Positions 17,473-28,543 of a stretch of 64,000 nucleotides of DNA are shown here, piece after piece; positions within the stretch are counted from its first letter, which is position 1; each line of letters begins with the position of its first letter. The DNA lies in the NCBI GenBank assembly GCA_015478895.1, contig JADMKK010000020.1:1-64000 (forward strand), given 5' to 3'. The position numbers and the translations under genes were made by a program. The notes under the pieces were generated by a model. It was not told the DNA's origin and ran no database searches. It saw only the letters and a program-made list of their open reading frames with translations. Origin of the DNA: Comamonas sp. Its GTDB lineage: Bacteria > Pseudomonadota > Gammaproteobacteria > Burkholderiales > Burkholderiaceae_C.

Positions 17473-18555
17473 ATGAGACTGCTGTTAGCCCCCATGGAGG
17501 GTTTGCTCGATTTCGTCCTGCGCGATGTGCTCACGCGCGTGGGCGGGGTTGATCGCTGCGTGTCCGAGTTCATCCGCGTCAGCGGCACAGTGCTGCCGGA
17601 CCGGGTGTTTTTGAGCTACATGCCAGAGCTGCTTAACGGGAGCAAAACTCTGTCGGGCGTGCCGGTGCGTGCGCAGCTGCTCGGTTCTGACCCGGAATGG
17701 ATGGCGATTAACGCCGCCAATCTGGCGCGCTTGAACCCTGAAGGCATTGATCTGAATTTTGGCTGTCCGGCCAAAACGGTGAACCGCCACGGCGGCGGAG
17801 CCTCCATGCTGCAAGACCCAGAAGCCATCGCCAAATTGATGGCCGCCGTGCGCAAGGCCGTACCTGCGCACTTGCCGGTGTCGGCCAAGATGCGTATGGG
17901 TTTTAACGACAAAAGCCTGATGCGCGAATGCGCGCAGGCCATGGTGGAAAACGGCGCGTGCGAACTGGTCGTGCACGCGCGTACCAAGGCGGAGGGCTAT
18001 CGCCCGCCCGCGTACTGGGAGCTGATCCCTGAGATCACTGCGGCTGTGAACGTGCCCGTGGTGGCCAACGGCGAGATCTGGACGGTGCAGGAAGCGCTGC
18101 GCTGCCGGGAGCAATCCGGTTGCAGCGACTTGATGCTGGGCCGTGGCAGCGTGGCTGATCCTGGGTTGGCACTCGCACTGCGTGCAGCGATGGCGCAGGG
18201 CGTGCCGCACTCAGAGGCTGTAGCGGCGGAACTGGCACCGGTTGTGACCTGGGCGCAGATGCTGCCGCACTTACAGCGTTTTTGGCTGCTGGTGTGCCGC
18301 GATCTCAATCCCAACCAGCGTGCAGGGCGCCTCAAACAGTGGCTTAACCTGATGCGCCGCCGCTATCCTGAAGCGGAAGCGGCTTTCCAGAGCGTGCGTG
18401 TGTTGACGCAGCAAAGCTTGGTGGCCGACTGGTTAGAGCAAGAGTGCGCACGCTTTGGCGCGGACTTTGTGCTGCAAAAACAAGAGCTGCTTGCCTATGA
18501 GCATCAATCACCTCAAGGTGAAATCATTCGCAATGCAAGCCTTGATCAAGGCTAG
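17473..18555 (+). CDS. dusC: tRNA-dihydrouridine(16) synthase DusC
   Basis: FMN-dependent reduction of U16 in the tRNA D-loop. The 360-residue protein has LLLAPMEGLLDFVLRDVLT at the N-terminus, LLGSDPEWMAINAANL, catalytic Cys98 in NFGCPAKTVNRHGGGASM (same number as in E. coli DusC), SAKMRMGF, HARTKAEGY and VVANGEIWT; the Met-Glu-Gly signature (rather than Met-Ala-Gly of DusA/B) supports DusC. ATG 17473 chosen for the family N-terminus. Convergent with the PLD gene 12 bp downstream. Confidence 0.93.
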   Translation: MRLLLAPMEGLLDFVLRDVLTRVGGVDRCVSEFIRVSGTVLPDRVFLSYMPELLNGSKTLSGVPVRAQLLGSDPEWMAINAANLARLNPEGIDLNFGCPAKTVNRHGGGASMLQDPEAIAKLMAAVRKAVPAHLPVSAKMRMGFNDKSLMRECAQAMVENGACELVVHARTKAEGYRPPAYWELIPEITAAVNVPVVANGEIWTVQEALRCREQSGCSDLMLGRGSVADPGLALALRAAMAQGVPHSEAVAAELAPVVTWAQMLPHLQRFWLLVCRDLNPNQRAGRLKQWLNLMRRRYPEAEAAFQSVRVLTQQSLVADWLEQECARFGADFVLQKQELLAYEHQSPQGEIIRNASLDQG

Positions 18556-18576
18556 TTGCTACAGTTATCATAGCAA
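18556..18576. repeat. Small inverted repeat between convergent genes
   Basis: TTGCTA (18556-18561) and TAGCAA (18571-18576) flank nine bases between dusC and the PLD gene. Possibly a degenerate member of the interspersed family; too short to call a terminator. Confidence 0.35.
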
Positions 18577-20367
18577 GTGATCTGGTGCCAAAGGGCCTAT
18601 CAGCCGAATCATCCAACGTAGCGGCAGGCTGGCGTCGGGCTCGGTGGTGGATTCGCCCCAGTCTTTGTTCTCGGGTGAACGCCACACCAGGCCGTTGGGC
18701 GTGAGCTGCACTTTCCAGGCGGCTTCCTGCAAGCTGGCTTCGATGTTCTGTGTCGCTTGTTTCGCCATCTGTCGCGAGGCGATCAGCAAGGCAATTTCGG
18801 TGTTTTGCAACTGCGAGCGCATGTCCAGATTCATGGAGCCAATCACCGTCAGTTTGTGATCAAGCACCAGCATTTTGGAATGCAACATGGCCCGCGATGC
18901 ACCCTGGGAGCCGGTAATGGAGCCCGCCGTGCTGCGCAAGGTGCCCGCGCCTATCTGCCCGTCTTGCAGGCTACGCAGCTCATACAACTCAATACCTTCA
19001 TGCAGCAATTCTTCACGGTGGCGCGCATAGCCCGCGTGCGCTAGCGGGGCATCATTGGACGCCAGCGAATTGGTCAAAATTCGCACACGCACGCCGCGTG
19101 CCTTCGCTCGGGCAAAAGCCTGTTTCATGTCGTCGCCCGGTACAAAGTAGGGCGAGACGATCAGGACATCGGTGGTGCTTTGGTCAATCAACGCCAGCAA
19201 GCCATTGACCACATTGTCTTGCTCAACCACTGGCGCCATGACCTCGCGCAACGCCTGCCGGTTGGAGGATGCCGTGCCTTTGGTGGCTTGCGCCGTCAGG
19301 TTGCGCGGTAAATCTGGGGCCAGAGTGTTGGGCGTAGCAAGGGTGGCCGTTTCCACTGTTGCTGCAGCTTCTACCTCTGCATCTGTTGTGAGTGAGAGGG
19401 GCGGGCTGTCTTCAGGCGGCGCTGGGATTTTGCTGGGCGCATCCACCAAAACCAATGCGGGAGCCCAAATCCATTTCACGGCCTGCAAATCCATCGGCTC
19501 CAGCAAGGCGGTCTTACTGGCCTGAATGGCCGTTTGCATGCGCTCACCCTCGGTGCTGGTTTGCACGGCCCGTGAGCCGAGCTTCAACAGCGCTTCCTCA
19601 GAAATCAAGGCACTGACCGGGTAGGCACGTTCGTCGTTCCAATACCGGTCAAAACTGCTGGAGAGCTGGCGCACGATGGCGCCCGCAGCCATGACATCCA
19701 GATCAATGAAATTGTCGCTGTCCAGCCCATCAAAGTAGGCATCGCCCAGATTGCGCCCGCCGGTGATGCCGATGCTGTTATCCGCAATAAACAGCTTGTT
19801 GTGCATGCGCTGCTGCGCGCGCTGAAAATCCATCAGCGTAGACAACGCACGCATGACGGTAGACCCACGCGGGCCAGTCAGCGGATTGAACATGCGCATT
19901 TCAATGCCCGGCACAAATGCCAAGCGCATCACCTGCGCGTTTTTGCCTGCGCCATGAAAGTCATCCAGCAACACGCGCACGCGCACGCCGCGCTGGGCAG
20001 CCTGCACCACGGCTTCCAGCAGCCGGGCGGTACTGGCATCGGCATGGATGGCGTAGTACTGCAGGTCAAGTGTCTGAGTGGCAGCATTCACCAAGGCCAA
20101 ACGGCTGGTGAAGGCGAATTCTGCACCGCCGAGCAAGGTAAAGCCAGTTTCGTAAGCGGTGCCTGCAGCTTGGCGTTGTACCTGAACCATCTGGCCCAGA
20201 TGCGTGGTGTGCGGCATCTCTAGTGCCGAGCTTTTGGGGTAGTTCTGCATCGGGGGCAAACCGCTGCATGCACTCACCATCAACGCGTAGACACAGAGGA
20301 ATGCACACAAAAACGTAGTGCGCAAAAGCCGCGTGCTCAGAACAGATGCATAGGTAGATGGGGGCAT
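18568..20367 (-). CDS. Phospholipase D/cardiolipin synthase-family lipoprotein (ClsC-like)
   Basis: 599 residues. An N-terminal signal ends at a lipobox (LMVSAC), so the protein is probably anchored to the inner or outer membrane. Two HKD catalytic motifs are intact: HNKLFIADN with GGRN (His189) and HSKMLVLD with GSMNLD (His496), the pattern of ClsC-type cardiolipin synthases that condense phosphatidylglycerol with another phospholipid. A variable Ala/Thr-rich insertion lies around residues 305-385. ATG 20367 is used since it keeps the signal peptide compact. Alternative: a periplasmic PLD-type nuclease or hydrolase. Confidence 0.87.
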   Translation of the reverse strand: MPPSTYASVLSTRLLRTTFLCAFLCVYALMVSACSGLPPMQNYPKSSALEMPHTTHLGQMVQVQRQAAGTAYETGFTLLGGAEFAFTSRLALVNAATQTLDLQYYAIHADASTARLLEAVVQAAQRGVRVRVLLDDFHGAGKNAQVMRLAFVPGIEMRMFNPLTGPRGSTVMRALSTLMDFQRAQQRMHNKLFIADNSIGITGGRNLGDAYFDGLDSDNFIDLDVMAAGAIVRQLSSSFDRYWNDERAYPVSALISEEALLKLGSRAVQTSTEGERMQTAIQASKTALLEPMDLQAVKWIWAPALVLVDAPSKIPAPPEDSPPLSLTTDAEVEAAATVETATLATPNTLAPDLPRNLTAQATKGTASSNRQALREVMAPVVEQDNVVNGLLALIDQSTTDVLIVSPYFVPGDDMKQAFARAKARGVRVRILTNSLASNDAPLAHAGYARHREELLHEGIELYELRSLQDGQIGAGTLRSTAGSITGSQGASRAMLHSKMLVLDHKLTVIGSMNLDMRSQLQNTEIALLIASRQMAKQATQNIEASLQEAAWKVQLTPNGLVWRSPENKDWGESTTEPDASLPLRWMIRLIGPLAPDHLL

Positions 20368-20438
20368 GACCTTGGTTATATGCGAGCCGAGGTGTGTCAA
20401 AACGTCAGACGCCAGAGCCTTTAACCCGCAGTGCGCAG

Positions 20439-21530
20439 CTAAAACTGATCCCGCTCTGCCACGCGGGCAATGATGCGCAGATCTTCCCCAAAGCGTCGCA
20501 CGTCATGCAGTTGAAGAGCAACGGCTTGCTTGAGCGTGTCTAGAGGCCCAAAGTTGGCCATCCCCATCCCACCGGCCCCAAGTAGCTTCGGCGCCATATA
20601 GAGCAGCAACTCATCGACCAAACCTTCTCGCAAGAAGGAACCATTGAGCTTGAACCCTGCCTCCACATGCAATTCATTGGTGCCGCGAGCACCTAAATCA
20701 CGCAGCATGGCGGCCAAATCCACTTTGCCCTGCGCATTCGGTAGTGCAATAACTGTAGCGCCTCGCCCTTGTAATGCCTCAGTTTTACGGTAGTTTATGC
20801 TTGATGTGTAGATAGTGCAACCGCTTGGTGCTTCTAAAACGTGAGCGTCCAACGGTATATCCAGTTTGCTGTCTATCACCACAATCTTGGGCTGCCGCTG
20901 CGTTTCTACCTCCCGGACGTTCAAACGGGGGTTGTCTTCCAGCACGGTTCCAATGCCGGTGAGTACAGCACAAGCTTGTGCGCGCCAGGCATGGCCGTCA
21001 GCCCGCGCTTGAGGGCCTGTAATCCATTGGCTTTGGCCATTGTGCAAGGCTGTCGCTCCATCCAGAGAAGTAGCGGCCTTCATGCGCACCCAAGGGGTGC
21101 CGCGCACCATGCGGCTGAAAAAACCAAGGTTGAGTTCACGCGAGAGGTGGCCTGCGGCGTGGTCAATTTCCACTTCAATCCCCGCTGCCCGCAGTTTGGC
21201 AAAACCTTGCCCTGCCACCTGCGGATTCGGGTCAAGAATGGCGCCCACTACTTTGGCAATGCCAGCATCGATCAAGGCGTTGCAGCACGGCCCCGTGCGA
21301 CCGGTGTGGGAGCAGGGCTCCAAGGTCACATAGGCTGTAGCACCGTGTGTGTCATAGCCCTGGCTGGCAGCGTCGCGCAGTGCCATCACCTCTGCGTGGG
21401 GGCCACCCGCCTGCTGGGTAAAGCCTTGACCAATGACAGAGCCACTTGGTGACACCAAGACGCAGCCCACGCGAGGATTAGGGTTGGATAGAAAAAGCGC
21501 CTGACGGGCAAGGTCAAGCGCTTGGAGCAT
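20439..21530 (-). CDS. ribD: Bifunctional riboflavin deaminase/reductase RibD
   Basis: 363 residues. The N-terminal deaminase has zinc ligands in GPHAEVMAL and TLEPCSHTGRTGPCC; the C-terminal reductase begins near residue 150 (WVRMKAATSLDGATAL, QWITGPQARADGHAWRAQ) and includes VDELLLYMAPKLLG. It catalyses the second and third steps of riboflavin synthesis. ATG 21530 gives the family N-terminus; a GTG at 21545 would add five residues. It lies 16 bp after fimT on the same strand, so it may be read from the pilin operon. nrdR, ribE and ribBA are not in the window. Confidence 0.95.
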   Translation of the reverse strand: MLQALDLARQALFLSNPNPRVGCVLVSPSGSVIGQGFTQQAGGPHAEVMALRDAASQGYDTHGATAYVTLEPCSHTGRTGPCCNALIDAGIAKVVGAILDPNPQVAGQGFAKLRAAGIEVEIDHAAGHLSRELNLGFFSRMVRGTPWVRMKAATSLDGATALHNGQSQWITGPQARADGHAWRAQACAVLTGIGTVLEDNPRLNVREVETQRQPKIVVIDSKLDIPLDAHVLEAPSGCTIYTSSINYRKTEALQGRGATVIALPNAQGKVDLAAMLRDLGARGTNELHVEAGFKLNGSFLREGLVDELLLYMAPKLLGAGGMGMANFGPLDTLKQAVALQLHDVRRFGEDLRIIARVAERDQF

Positions 21531-21546
21531 GAAAGGTGTGATCACT

Positions 21547-22110
21547 CTATTCAGTATCGCTCTTTGAGCAATCGGTATCAGTGGTGAGGTGCATGGGGGT
21601 GCAAATGCGCACGCGCCCAGTTTTAGCAATTATGATACGCCGCGTATTTCTGGTCGTAGCACTATCTTTTCGCTGCATCTGAATCGTAGTCTGTGCAGAT
21701 GCGCCATTTTTATCCTTGATGAACCCAGAGCCGTTATAAAACAAATACGCTGGATTATCTTTGGCGGTGCCGGTAGAGTCAATTGCGATATTGCTACTAA
21801 CGGCTTCACTCTCCATTATGAGAATATCGCCGGAATTATATGTTGCGCTTGAATCTACATCCACAAAAGCAATCCAACCAGAATTCCAATTATTATCTTG
21901 ATTTTTTGGCATTAAGAGACCATTCATGTTACGTTTCATCGCTTCGGAGCGTACAGCATAAATAGAAGCAATAAATTCATTAGCAACGCTGGTCAGCTCT
22001 GAACTGCGTCTTTGGTCAATAAAGCTTGGAGCCGCCAATGTGCTTAATAAAGCCAGAAGAGCTAAAGTTACCATTAGCTCAAGCAGCGTAAATCCATTGT
22101 TTTTAGGCAT
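21547..22110 (-). CDS. fimT: GspH/FimT family minor pseudopilin
   Basis: 187 residues. Class III prepilin signal [22 protein letters not shown] with Glu5 of the mature chain, then a typical GspH globular domain and a late Arg-rich strand (NTRRIIIAKTGRVRIC). Minor pilin proposed to prime type IV pilus assembly. Last pilin gene of the operon, 6 bp after pilE. The G+C is low like the rest of the island. Confidence 0.9.
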   Translation of the reverse strand: MPKNNGFTLLELMVTLALLALLSTLAAPSFIDQRRSSELTSVANEFIASIYAVRSEAMKRNMNGLLMPKNQDNNWNSGWIAFVDVDSSATYNSGDILIMESEAVSSNIAIDSTGTAKDNPAYLFYNGSGFIKDKNGASAQTTIQMQRKDSATTRNTRRIIIAKTGRVRICTPMHLTTDTDCSKSDTE

Positions 22111-22116
22111 GGATAT

Positions 22117-22551
22117 TTATTTCCAGCAAACGCTGGGTTTGCTACCAGAACAACTTTTTACACCTGTGCTAGTCAGTGTGATTTCTTCAATAAAAGGGTC
22201 ATTGTATTTGCTAGGTTTTGCGTAAAGCTCTACGCAGTCTTCAATTTTCTGGTTGTTGCAAGCACGCGCCCCAATCAAGAAAGCAGCTGTAAGGCGCGAA
22301 ACTCCTGTAAAGTTCTTAAAAGGTTGGTCAGTAGCAGTTTCTGAGAAAGAGGCATATTTATTATTTTGTGTCATATATCTTTCTTGTTGCTGAATTAATT
22401 CCATTAAGGCAACCCGTCCTTCGGCTCTTTTGGATTTTCTTACATATTCTTGATAAGAAGGATAAGCTATAGAAGCTAAAATTCCGATAATAGCAATGGT
22501 AATCATTAACTCTAAGAGGGTAAAGCCTTGATGTTTTTTACTGGTTAACAT
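22117..22551 (-). CDS. pilE: Type IV minor pilin PilE
   Basis: 144 residues; prepilin cleavage site [25 protein letters not shown] with Glu5, the ComP/PilE-like domain [23 protein letters not shown], and a pair of C-terminal cysteines ([10 protein letters not shown]) forming the D-region disulfide. The start overlaps the end of pilY1 by 14 bp. By position after pilVWXY1 it is the minor pilin PilE rather than the major pilin PilA. Confidence 0.92.
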   Translation of the reverse strand: MLTSKKHQGFTLLELMITIAIIGILASIAYPSYQEYVRKSKRAEGRVALMELIQQQERYMTQNNKYASFSETATDQPFKNFTGVSRLTAAFLIGARACNNQKIEDCVELYAKPSKYNDPFIEEITLTSTGVKSCSGSKPSVCWK

Positions 22552-25500
22552 TAAATTTCCTTCTCAGTTCTTGATAATTATGAATCTGGCGCCAGCTAAT
22601 TCTTCCTGTCAGTGAGTAGGCTTCCTGTATTTCATATGGTTCTGTTTTTCCAGTGCTGGATGGGTTGTAAATTCCTGCCCTGTCTGTCCTGATCCGATCA
22701 CCAGTACTGCCCGATGCGCTGTATTTAGAGCTTAAATTTAAGAGAATGGGTGCACCCAGTGCGCCATTAGTTAAGGCTGAAACCGTGCCGATACCTGAAG
22801 CTAATTCAGCAACGTAGCTGCGGCTAGATCCACCACCACAGGCATTGGTAGTTGCAGTAGGTGGCAAAATTGAATTGAAGTAAATATTTTTTCCAAATAA
22901 AACGGCTTGTGTAATTTGCTTTTCCCCACCGGAGCTGCCACTGAGTGGATAGTCAATATACCAGCCAGATTTTTTGTTTACTGGTGTATTTTGAGCATCA
23001 GTAGGTTTGCTCCAGATAAATTTCGCCGCGCTAATCGCATTACCGGAAATGGAGGCGGCTTGCAAACGATCTCTATTTCTTATTCTTGCGGAATCACCAG
23101 TACCGGCAGTGTCTAGAGTACTTTCAGGTAAATCGTAAAGAACATAAAAAGATTCTTTTTTAATGGCGTTGTTTACTAAATTGTCTGATGCTTCTAGATA
23201 TTTTCCAGTGCCAAAAGAAATTATATAGGATTGATTGGGGCCATGAGCAATGCTGGGAACCATGCTAATAGGTTGGATAGGCGCAGTAGTGCTTGACGAG
23301 GTTCTGGCCACAAACAAAGGTTTTGGAGAGCCACTTTTTTTAAAATATGAAAGTTTCGCTAAGTTCCAAGCACTTTCAGAGCTGCTACTAAAATTAGCTT
23401 CTGCCATATCTAGTTTCCACATTTGACCGTGCAAATCACCAAAGTAAATATATTGGATGGAGCCGTCGATATTTGAAGTCGCGTCAAAATTTATAATTCC
23501 GCTTGGAATGGCGGTGCCATTGCTATCTGCAGTTTGATCTGCGAGATTTTTAAAGATAGGAGTTGTTATTTTGAAATAGTTAACTCCGAGTTGCCACGAT
23601 GCAGTTTTTGATTTGCTCAAATCAAGCAGGAATAAAGCAGGCTCCCCTGTCGTGCTGTAATTGTTAATGCCATCATGCATATAATTGTTGATGCCTCCAG
23701 CAACTACAGCAAACCATTTATAAGAAATACTTTTACTTTCTGGAGCACTGGTTCTAAATTTAAAAATTTTAGGTTGTCCTACTACATTGCCAAGGCTGGC
23801 ATCGTCTGCATCAGTAAACTCCCAAAGGACTTTGTCTTTGGAAAACTGCCTGGGGTTGGTAACATCAAGTGCGAAAACTCCTTGGCCTCCAGCGCCAGTG
23901 CCTGAAACCAATACTGTTTTCCAATTGTTGCCTAGTTGCGCTTCTGCTACGGTAGGCGTCGCATCAACATAAGCGGTGTGCCGGCTGGAGTTGTAGTCAG
24001 ATGAAGTTAATCTAGAAAGTTTTGGGCTTAACCAACTTGGAATATAGGCAAATATCTCTTCCATGCTTTCTGCATTGAAGGCATGCAGCATGCCGTCGTT
24101 AGCGCCTACGAAAATAGCTTTCGTTCTATTTTTATTATTTTCATAAAATTCTTTATAGCTTGTATCGCTATAACGTGTCGTAGGGGCCCCTGAGTAAACG
24201 ACTCCTGAATTAACGATGTCTCCTAGACGTGAGGATCGATTTCTAAAAGGATTGCTTTCGTAGTTTCTATGACCGCGGATATATTCGAGACGCTTCTCTC
24301 CTAAGTTGTCAGGGAGGGCTTGGGGAGATTCTATGGGGTCTGCTTGATTTAGAAAAGCCTTTGTACCGTCTTCAAGAGAGTCCCACTTAAATTCGGTAGC
24401 AATAGGCTCTGTTATCTTTGTAGATTTCCCTATAATTATGTTCCTACTATTGAGTGCAGACGTTGATAACGCATCTAACTTATTAGCCGCAGATACTGCG
24501 CTGTCCAAACTGCCCATGATAATTGCATCGGTACTTGTAGAGCTTAAGCTTCGGCGTCTTACATCACCAGACCAATATTCAGGATTAAAATCAGTTTGAT
24601 ATATATAACTATCAGTAGTTGTGAGTTGGCTGCTTGATAGCGCCGGTTTTGCAATAGAAGTGCTTGCCTGGGTAACTGCAATAAAGATATCGTTAAGTGC
24701 TGTCAATACGGCTTGGGCATCACTTGCTAAAAAATAGGTTTTTGCTTCAGTGGGCTGAGCATCTTTATTCCAGCGATTTTGCGCAGAAAAAGGGTTTCCA
24801 CTATCGTCGCTGGAATATGAATAACCACCATATTTTGCTGTTATGAACAACTGTGAGTTCCACCGTGTACTGTCTATATCGCTGGCACTTCCCTCATTAA
24901 CATCTAAAACATAGGTTTTTACCCGAAGGCCTGGTCTCCTTTTGCTAGATTCAGACCATTGAGAACCACGTATATCGTGTGTATTGGCCCAATAGGCTGC
25001 CCCTGCAATGTAGTAAGCAGCTTGACCGGCACCAGTGTCGGCAGTATGTATGTTTTCAAGATTAGTTTTAATATTTTCTGTACGGATGGGAGTTTTTCGA
25101 GAGTTTCCGCTTCCATCCGTATAACTGACTTCAGTTCCTGATTCAAAGCCTCCAATAACTTTGGTCCAGAATTTAAAATCTGGTAAATTGGCAGAATTAT
25201 CAGCACTTCTGGCAAAGTCGTTATTGGATGTCCTGTCATTACCTGGGAGTGACTTGTCCGCGTGGGTGTTTTTGTCGGCAATAGTAAGAATACTATTTCT
25301 TAAGCAAGAATAATTTCCGGAGGCTGAAATACCTGCGAATGGGTCTGTCCAAGTTGTATATACAGGAAAGCCGTCTTTTTTTGTGTCTAAAATCCCGTCT
25401 GCACTTACTCCTGAGTAGGCTTGTGGTGTAGGGCTTAAACCCTGTAAATAGCGCAAGCTTTCATAATAGAGTTCGCCCAGAGGATCATTACTTTTGTACA

Positions 25501-26938
25501 TTCCATAAGTACCTGTACGGCCAAAGGTATTAAGGTAATTAATAACTCCACTTTTTCCATCGGCAGTTTTTCTGGGGTTTATATTAAATACACCAGTGCT
25601 GGTATTCCATTCGAGGTAGGGATTTTGGGTGGTTAAATATTGACCATTTTCATCGTAATTGCGCGGGCCTACATAAGTCATGGGGTTACGCAACACTCCC
25701 CCATAACGCGCCGTCCCACTATCCATCAAATAGCCAAATGCAGCTACACGCAAACGGTCACTATATTTTTGAAGATTTCCGATTGGCTTGTAATTGCCTG
25801 AGGGATAGCGTTGGCACAATTGAGTGCGAGGGTCAGTTAAACTAGAGTTGGTTGATTCGCAAACCCGGGAACGAGTATAGTAAAAGTTATCTGAATTGGT
25901 TGTGAAGTTACCCGTTGCGGTTGTTGCCACATCTTTGGTCAGTTCTGGAACGCTAGAAATTTTTCTTATGTAGCAAGATTTTCCTTGGCCTGAAGCAGGG
26001 TCTCCCAATATAGACCAGTAGCAAGGCATGCTAGTATTTGTATAGAAGCTAATCCATTTGTTGGCAGTGCCAAATAACATTTCTACTGGCTCGTTAATAA
26101 CACAAGTAGAATTTGAGCCGTCAGCAGCGCAAAATTTATATTTTGTTTGATCTAAATTTTTTCCACTATGCGTTTCGAAATTAGTATTTTCAGGGTTAGA
26201 AGGAGTACCTTTATTTTCATAAAAATAGGGTGGGATATCTTGGCACCCTGAACTGCCAGTAGCTAACGAATTGCTCCCGTTCACAAAAAAGTAAATTCTA
26301 TCTAAGCAGTTACTAATGCGTACTTCTTTGTTTGAAGCTACGCTATTTGAACTAAACATGCTATTTGGCAGATATTTTTTGGCAATTACCGCAGGAACTT
26401 TTTTTTGGGGAAAGACGCTGCTGTCATTGAAAAAACTAGTCATTAAGACAGCTCTTTGTAATACAGTTAGAGATTCCGTGTCTATGATTCTGTCGCCGCC
26501 AGTTAAGCCAAGTCTTAAAATGTCAATGGACGAGCTGCTGGCCCAATTCATGAAGTTTCCACTGAAACCATTGCCATTACACTCAAATTTTGTGGTGGAG
26601 GCGGTGGCACCTATGCGCATAAAATAACGCTGTGCTGCATCTGAGTTTTTTGTATAGTTATAACAGCTTTTGCTATCAAAATAACCAGGATATTCAGTAT
26701 TTTCGCTAAAAGAGTTTCGATATTGAGCACCAACTGTTGGGTATTCTACGGACAAGGCTAGCGTTAGAGTGGGCTTGTGTCCAGAACCTTGCGAGTAGAG
26801 AGGGTCGGCTGAAAGATTGACAGGGTGTATGTTTGCATCATTTGGTTTTATAAAACCACTCTGCGCTTGGGTATTACTTTTTGGTGTAAAAAACAATACT
26901 GAAATTATAAAAAAAGAAAATAAATATTTTTTTTGCAT
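22538..26938 (-). CDS. pilY1: PilY1-family pilus tip adhesin/assembly protein
   Basis: 1466 residues with a Sec signal ([19 protein letters not shown]). The N-terminal about 900 residues are variable and Ser/Asn/Tyr-rich; the C-terminal part from about residue 940 is the conserved Neisseria PilC beta-propeller domain ([54 protein letters not shown]). PilY1 sits at the pilus tip with the minor pilins and regulates retraction and adhesion. The calcium loop expected before YFGDLHG (near residue 1150-1165) looks degenerate. 5 bp after pilX; low G+C compared with flanking genes. Confidence 0.93.
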   Translation of the reverse strand: MQKKYLFSFFIISVLFFTPKSNTQAQSGFIKPNDANIHPVNLSADPLYSQGSGHKPTLTLALSVEYPTVGAQYRNSFSENTEYPGYFDSKSCYNYTKNSDAAQRYFMRIGATASTTKFECNGNGFSGNFMNWASSSSIDILRLGLTGGDRIIDTESLTVLQRAVLMTSFFNDSSVFPQKKVPAVIAKKYLPNSMFSSNSVASNKEVRISNCLDRIYFFVNGSNSLATGSSGCQDIPPYFYENKGTPSNPENTNFETHSGKNLDQTKYKFCAADGSNSTCVINEPVEMLFGTANKWISFYTNTSMPCYWSILGDPASGQGKSCYIRKISSVPELTKDVATTATGNFTTNSDNFYYTRSRVCESTNSSLTDPRTQLCQRYPSGNYKPIGNLQKYSDRLRVAAFGYLMDSGTARYGGVLRNPMTYVGPRNYDENGQYLTTQNPYLEWNTSTGVFNINPRKTADGKSGVINYLNTFGRTGTYGMYKSNDPLGELYYESLRYLQGLSPTPQAYSGVSADGILDTKKDGFPVYTTWTDPFAGISASGNYSCLRNSILTIADKNTHADKSLPGNDRTSNNDFARSADNSANLPDFKFWTKVIGGFESGTEVSYTDGSGNSRKTPIRTENIKTNLENIHTADTGAGQAAYYIAGAAYWANTHDIRGSQWSESSKRRPGLRVKTYVLDVNEGSASDIDSTRWNSQLFITAKYGGYSYSSDDSGNPFSAQNRWNKDAQPTEAKTYFLASDAQAVLTALNDIFIAVTQASTSIAKPALSSSQLTTTDSYIYQTDFNPEYWSGDVRRRSLSSTSTDAIIMGSLDSAVSAANKLDALSTSALNSRNIIIGKSTKITEPIATEFKWDSLEDGTKAFLNQADPIESPQALPDNLGEKRLEYIRGHRNYESNPFRNRSSRLGDIVNSGVVYSGAPTTRYSDTSYKEFYENNKNRTKAIFVGANDGMLHAFNAESMEEIFAYIPSWLSPKLSRLTSSDYNSSRHTAYVDATPTVAEAQLGNNWKTVLVSGTGAGGQGVFALDVTNPRQFSKDKVLWEFTDADDASLGNVVGQPKIFKFRTSAPESKSISYKWFAVVAGGINNYMHDGINNYSTTGEPALFLLDLSKSKTASWQLGVNYFKITTPIFKNLADQTADSNGTAIPSGIINFDATSNIDGSIQYIYFGDLHGQMWKLDMAEANFSSSSESAWNLAKLSYFKKSGSPKPLFVARTSSSTTAPIQPISMVPSIAHGPNQSYIISFGTGKYLEASDNLVNNAIKKESFYVLYDLPESTLDTAGTGDSARIRNRDRLQAASISGNAISAAKFIWSKPTDAQNTPVNKKSGWYIDYPLSGSSGGEKQITQAVLFGKNIYFNSILPPTATTNACGGGSSRSYVAELASGIGTVSALTNGALGAPILLNLSSKYSASGSTGDRIRTDRAGIYNPSSTGKTEPYEIQEAYSLTGRISWRQIHNYQELRRKFNVNQ

Positions 26939-26943
26939 TTTCT

Positions 26944-27558
26944 TTATTTCCTGAAAATACTTTGAGTAACTGCATGAATATCATCGCGAGGGCCAAAGCC
27001 CAAGGATGTTATACGATATAAATATTTTTCCTGGCTGGCACTGGCATCTAATCCGGGGGCTGTGTCTATAAGGGCTTCTATAATATAGCGTGGACTTTTT
27101 CTAGGTTTTAATCCCCCTTCTCCGCTGGAGAAAGTGCGGTTTGTAAAGCTCCCAAAAACAACTGCGGGCGAGCTTTCAGAAGTTAGATCTATTGTGAACC
27201 ATAAAGGACCGGCATCGCTGCCTTCGAGTGCGCAAATTCCTTTGTAATTACCTTGGCCTATACATCCAGATGCAGGGAAGTTAATAATGTCGTTGGGATT
27301 GAATATGCTCGTGTTTGATAGGCGCGATGACGTGCCTTTATTACTGATGTCAATATCAAGCTCTGCATCCTGCAGGCCCGCTTCGGCGCTTTGCCAGGCA
27401 ATTTGATAGTCGCGATCGTTGCGTGCCGTGCGCTCCCCCATTAGTGAAATATTAACAGCGCTAATTCCCAGTAGCATAGTAATGGAAAGCAAAATAAGCA
27501 CGATAATCAAGGAAAGGCCCTTTTGCTTATTTATTGATTTGGTTCTTAATAAATTCAT
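26944..27558 (-). CDS. pilX: Minor pilin PilX
   Basis: 204 residues. KGLSLIIVLILLSITMLLGISAVN is a prepilin-like N-terminus lacking Glu5, as is usual for PilX, followed by the QIAWQSAEAGLQDAE motif of the PilX N domain and a divergent globular part. It overlaps the pilW stop (TAATG) and precedes pilY1 by 5 bp. Role: part of the pilus-initiating minor pilin complex that carries PilY1. Confidence 0.9.
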   Translation of the reverse strand: MNLLRTKSINKQKGLSLIIVLILLSITMLLGISAVNISLMGERTARNDRDYQIAWQSAEAGLQDAELDIDISNKGTSSRLSNTSIFNPNDIINFPASGCIGQGNYKGICALEGSDAGPLWFTIDLTSESSPAVVFGSFTNRTFSSGEGGLKPRKSPRYIIEALIDTAPGLDASASQEKYLYRITSLGFGPRDDIHAVTQSIFRK

Positions 27559-28532
27559 TACAGGCCTTGGGAATTTCTAAGATGCACTGTAAAGGTCACG
27601 CTTTGTCTCAAGCGTCCATCGTTTTGCGCGGCAACAATAGTCCCACTATCGCTGCTTGAGTTGAAGGCAGAATCCTCACCAAATGCATATTGAATTGGTG
27701 TACTCTTTTCCTGAGCAGATCCAGGTGGGCCTCTTAAAATCATACCAATACGAACAGAGCGAACCCTGGACCAATTTGCATTGGTGGCTGTTGAGTTACT
27801 CGCTACAACCATCTGATTCGCGCGCAGATAAACTTGGGGTGCCGGAGTGACGCTCGTTTCGGAAATTGGAGTTGGGCTGCTATTAGGTGTAACGTCGTGC
27901 ACGCCATAAAGAAATTGCAAACTCTCCACGCCAGGTATAATAGGTTCGGTACTCCATTTTCCTGTTTCTTCATTGCGCCAAGTGCACATTAAGCTAGGCT
28001 CGCCTTTGGACATGCTGATGTGGAGAACACTGATAGTACGTTCTTCTGCGCTGGTAGGTACTGTCTTTTGTGCTTGGCCAGCACAATTGATAATGCTTAG
28101 ATCAGAAGCTGCTTCTGTATTTCGGTTGATTTTGGATATTTGGTAACGAAGTACTAGAAGGTCACTCCCATTCATTGAGTTCGCACTTGCAGTGTTGCTT
28201 ACGCCGGTTGCAAGATTTTGCGAATAAATTGCATTATTGAAACCTTTTATATTAGGCTCCACATCCGATTCAATGTTGAAGTTATGTTTTTTAGATATGG
28301 CAAATTCACTAGAAAGATAACCTGTCTGAAGAATAACTCTTCGCATTAATTCTGTCGCAAAACGGCTGTTTTCTCTTAACTGAGAGGTTGCGTCGACACT
28401 GCGAAAACCTTGCTGCCCAACCAGCAGCGCTGCAACAGCAGCTAACGCAATAATTAAACCTAAAGCCATTGCTACTAAAAGCTCAATCAGCGTTAAACCT
28501 TTGGCGAGAAAATAATTTTTTGAATTTTTCAT
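27558..28532 (-). CDS. pilW: Minor pilin PilW
   Basis: 324 residues. Prepilin signal AKGLTLIELLVAMALGLIIALA with Glu5; then the typical GQQGFRSVDATSQLRENSRFATELMRR segment shared by PilW proteins, and a longer globular domain. 11 bp after pilV. It belongs to the minor pilin set pilVWX needed to start pilus assembly with PilY1. Confidence 0.92.
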   Translation of the reverse strand: MKNSKNYFLAKGLTLIELLVAMALGLIIALAAVAALLVGQQGFRSVDATSQLRENSRFATELMRRVILQTGYLSSEFAISKKHNFNIESDVEPNIKGFNNAIYSQNLATGVSNTASANSMNGSDLLVLRYQISKINRNTEAASDLSIINCAGQAQKTVPTSAEERTISVLHISMSKGEPSLMCTWRNEETGKWSTEPIIPGVESLQFLYGVHDVTPNSSPTPISETSVTPAPQVYLRANQMVVASNSTATNANWSRVRSVRIGMILRGPPGSAQEKSTPIQYAFGEDSAFNSSSDSGTIVAAQNDGRLRQSVTFTVHLRNSQGL

Positions 28533-28543
28533 ACGCAGGTTTT

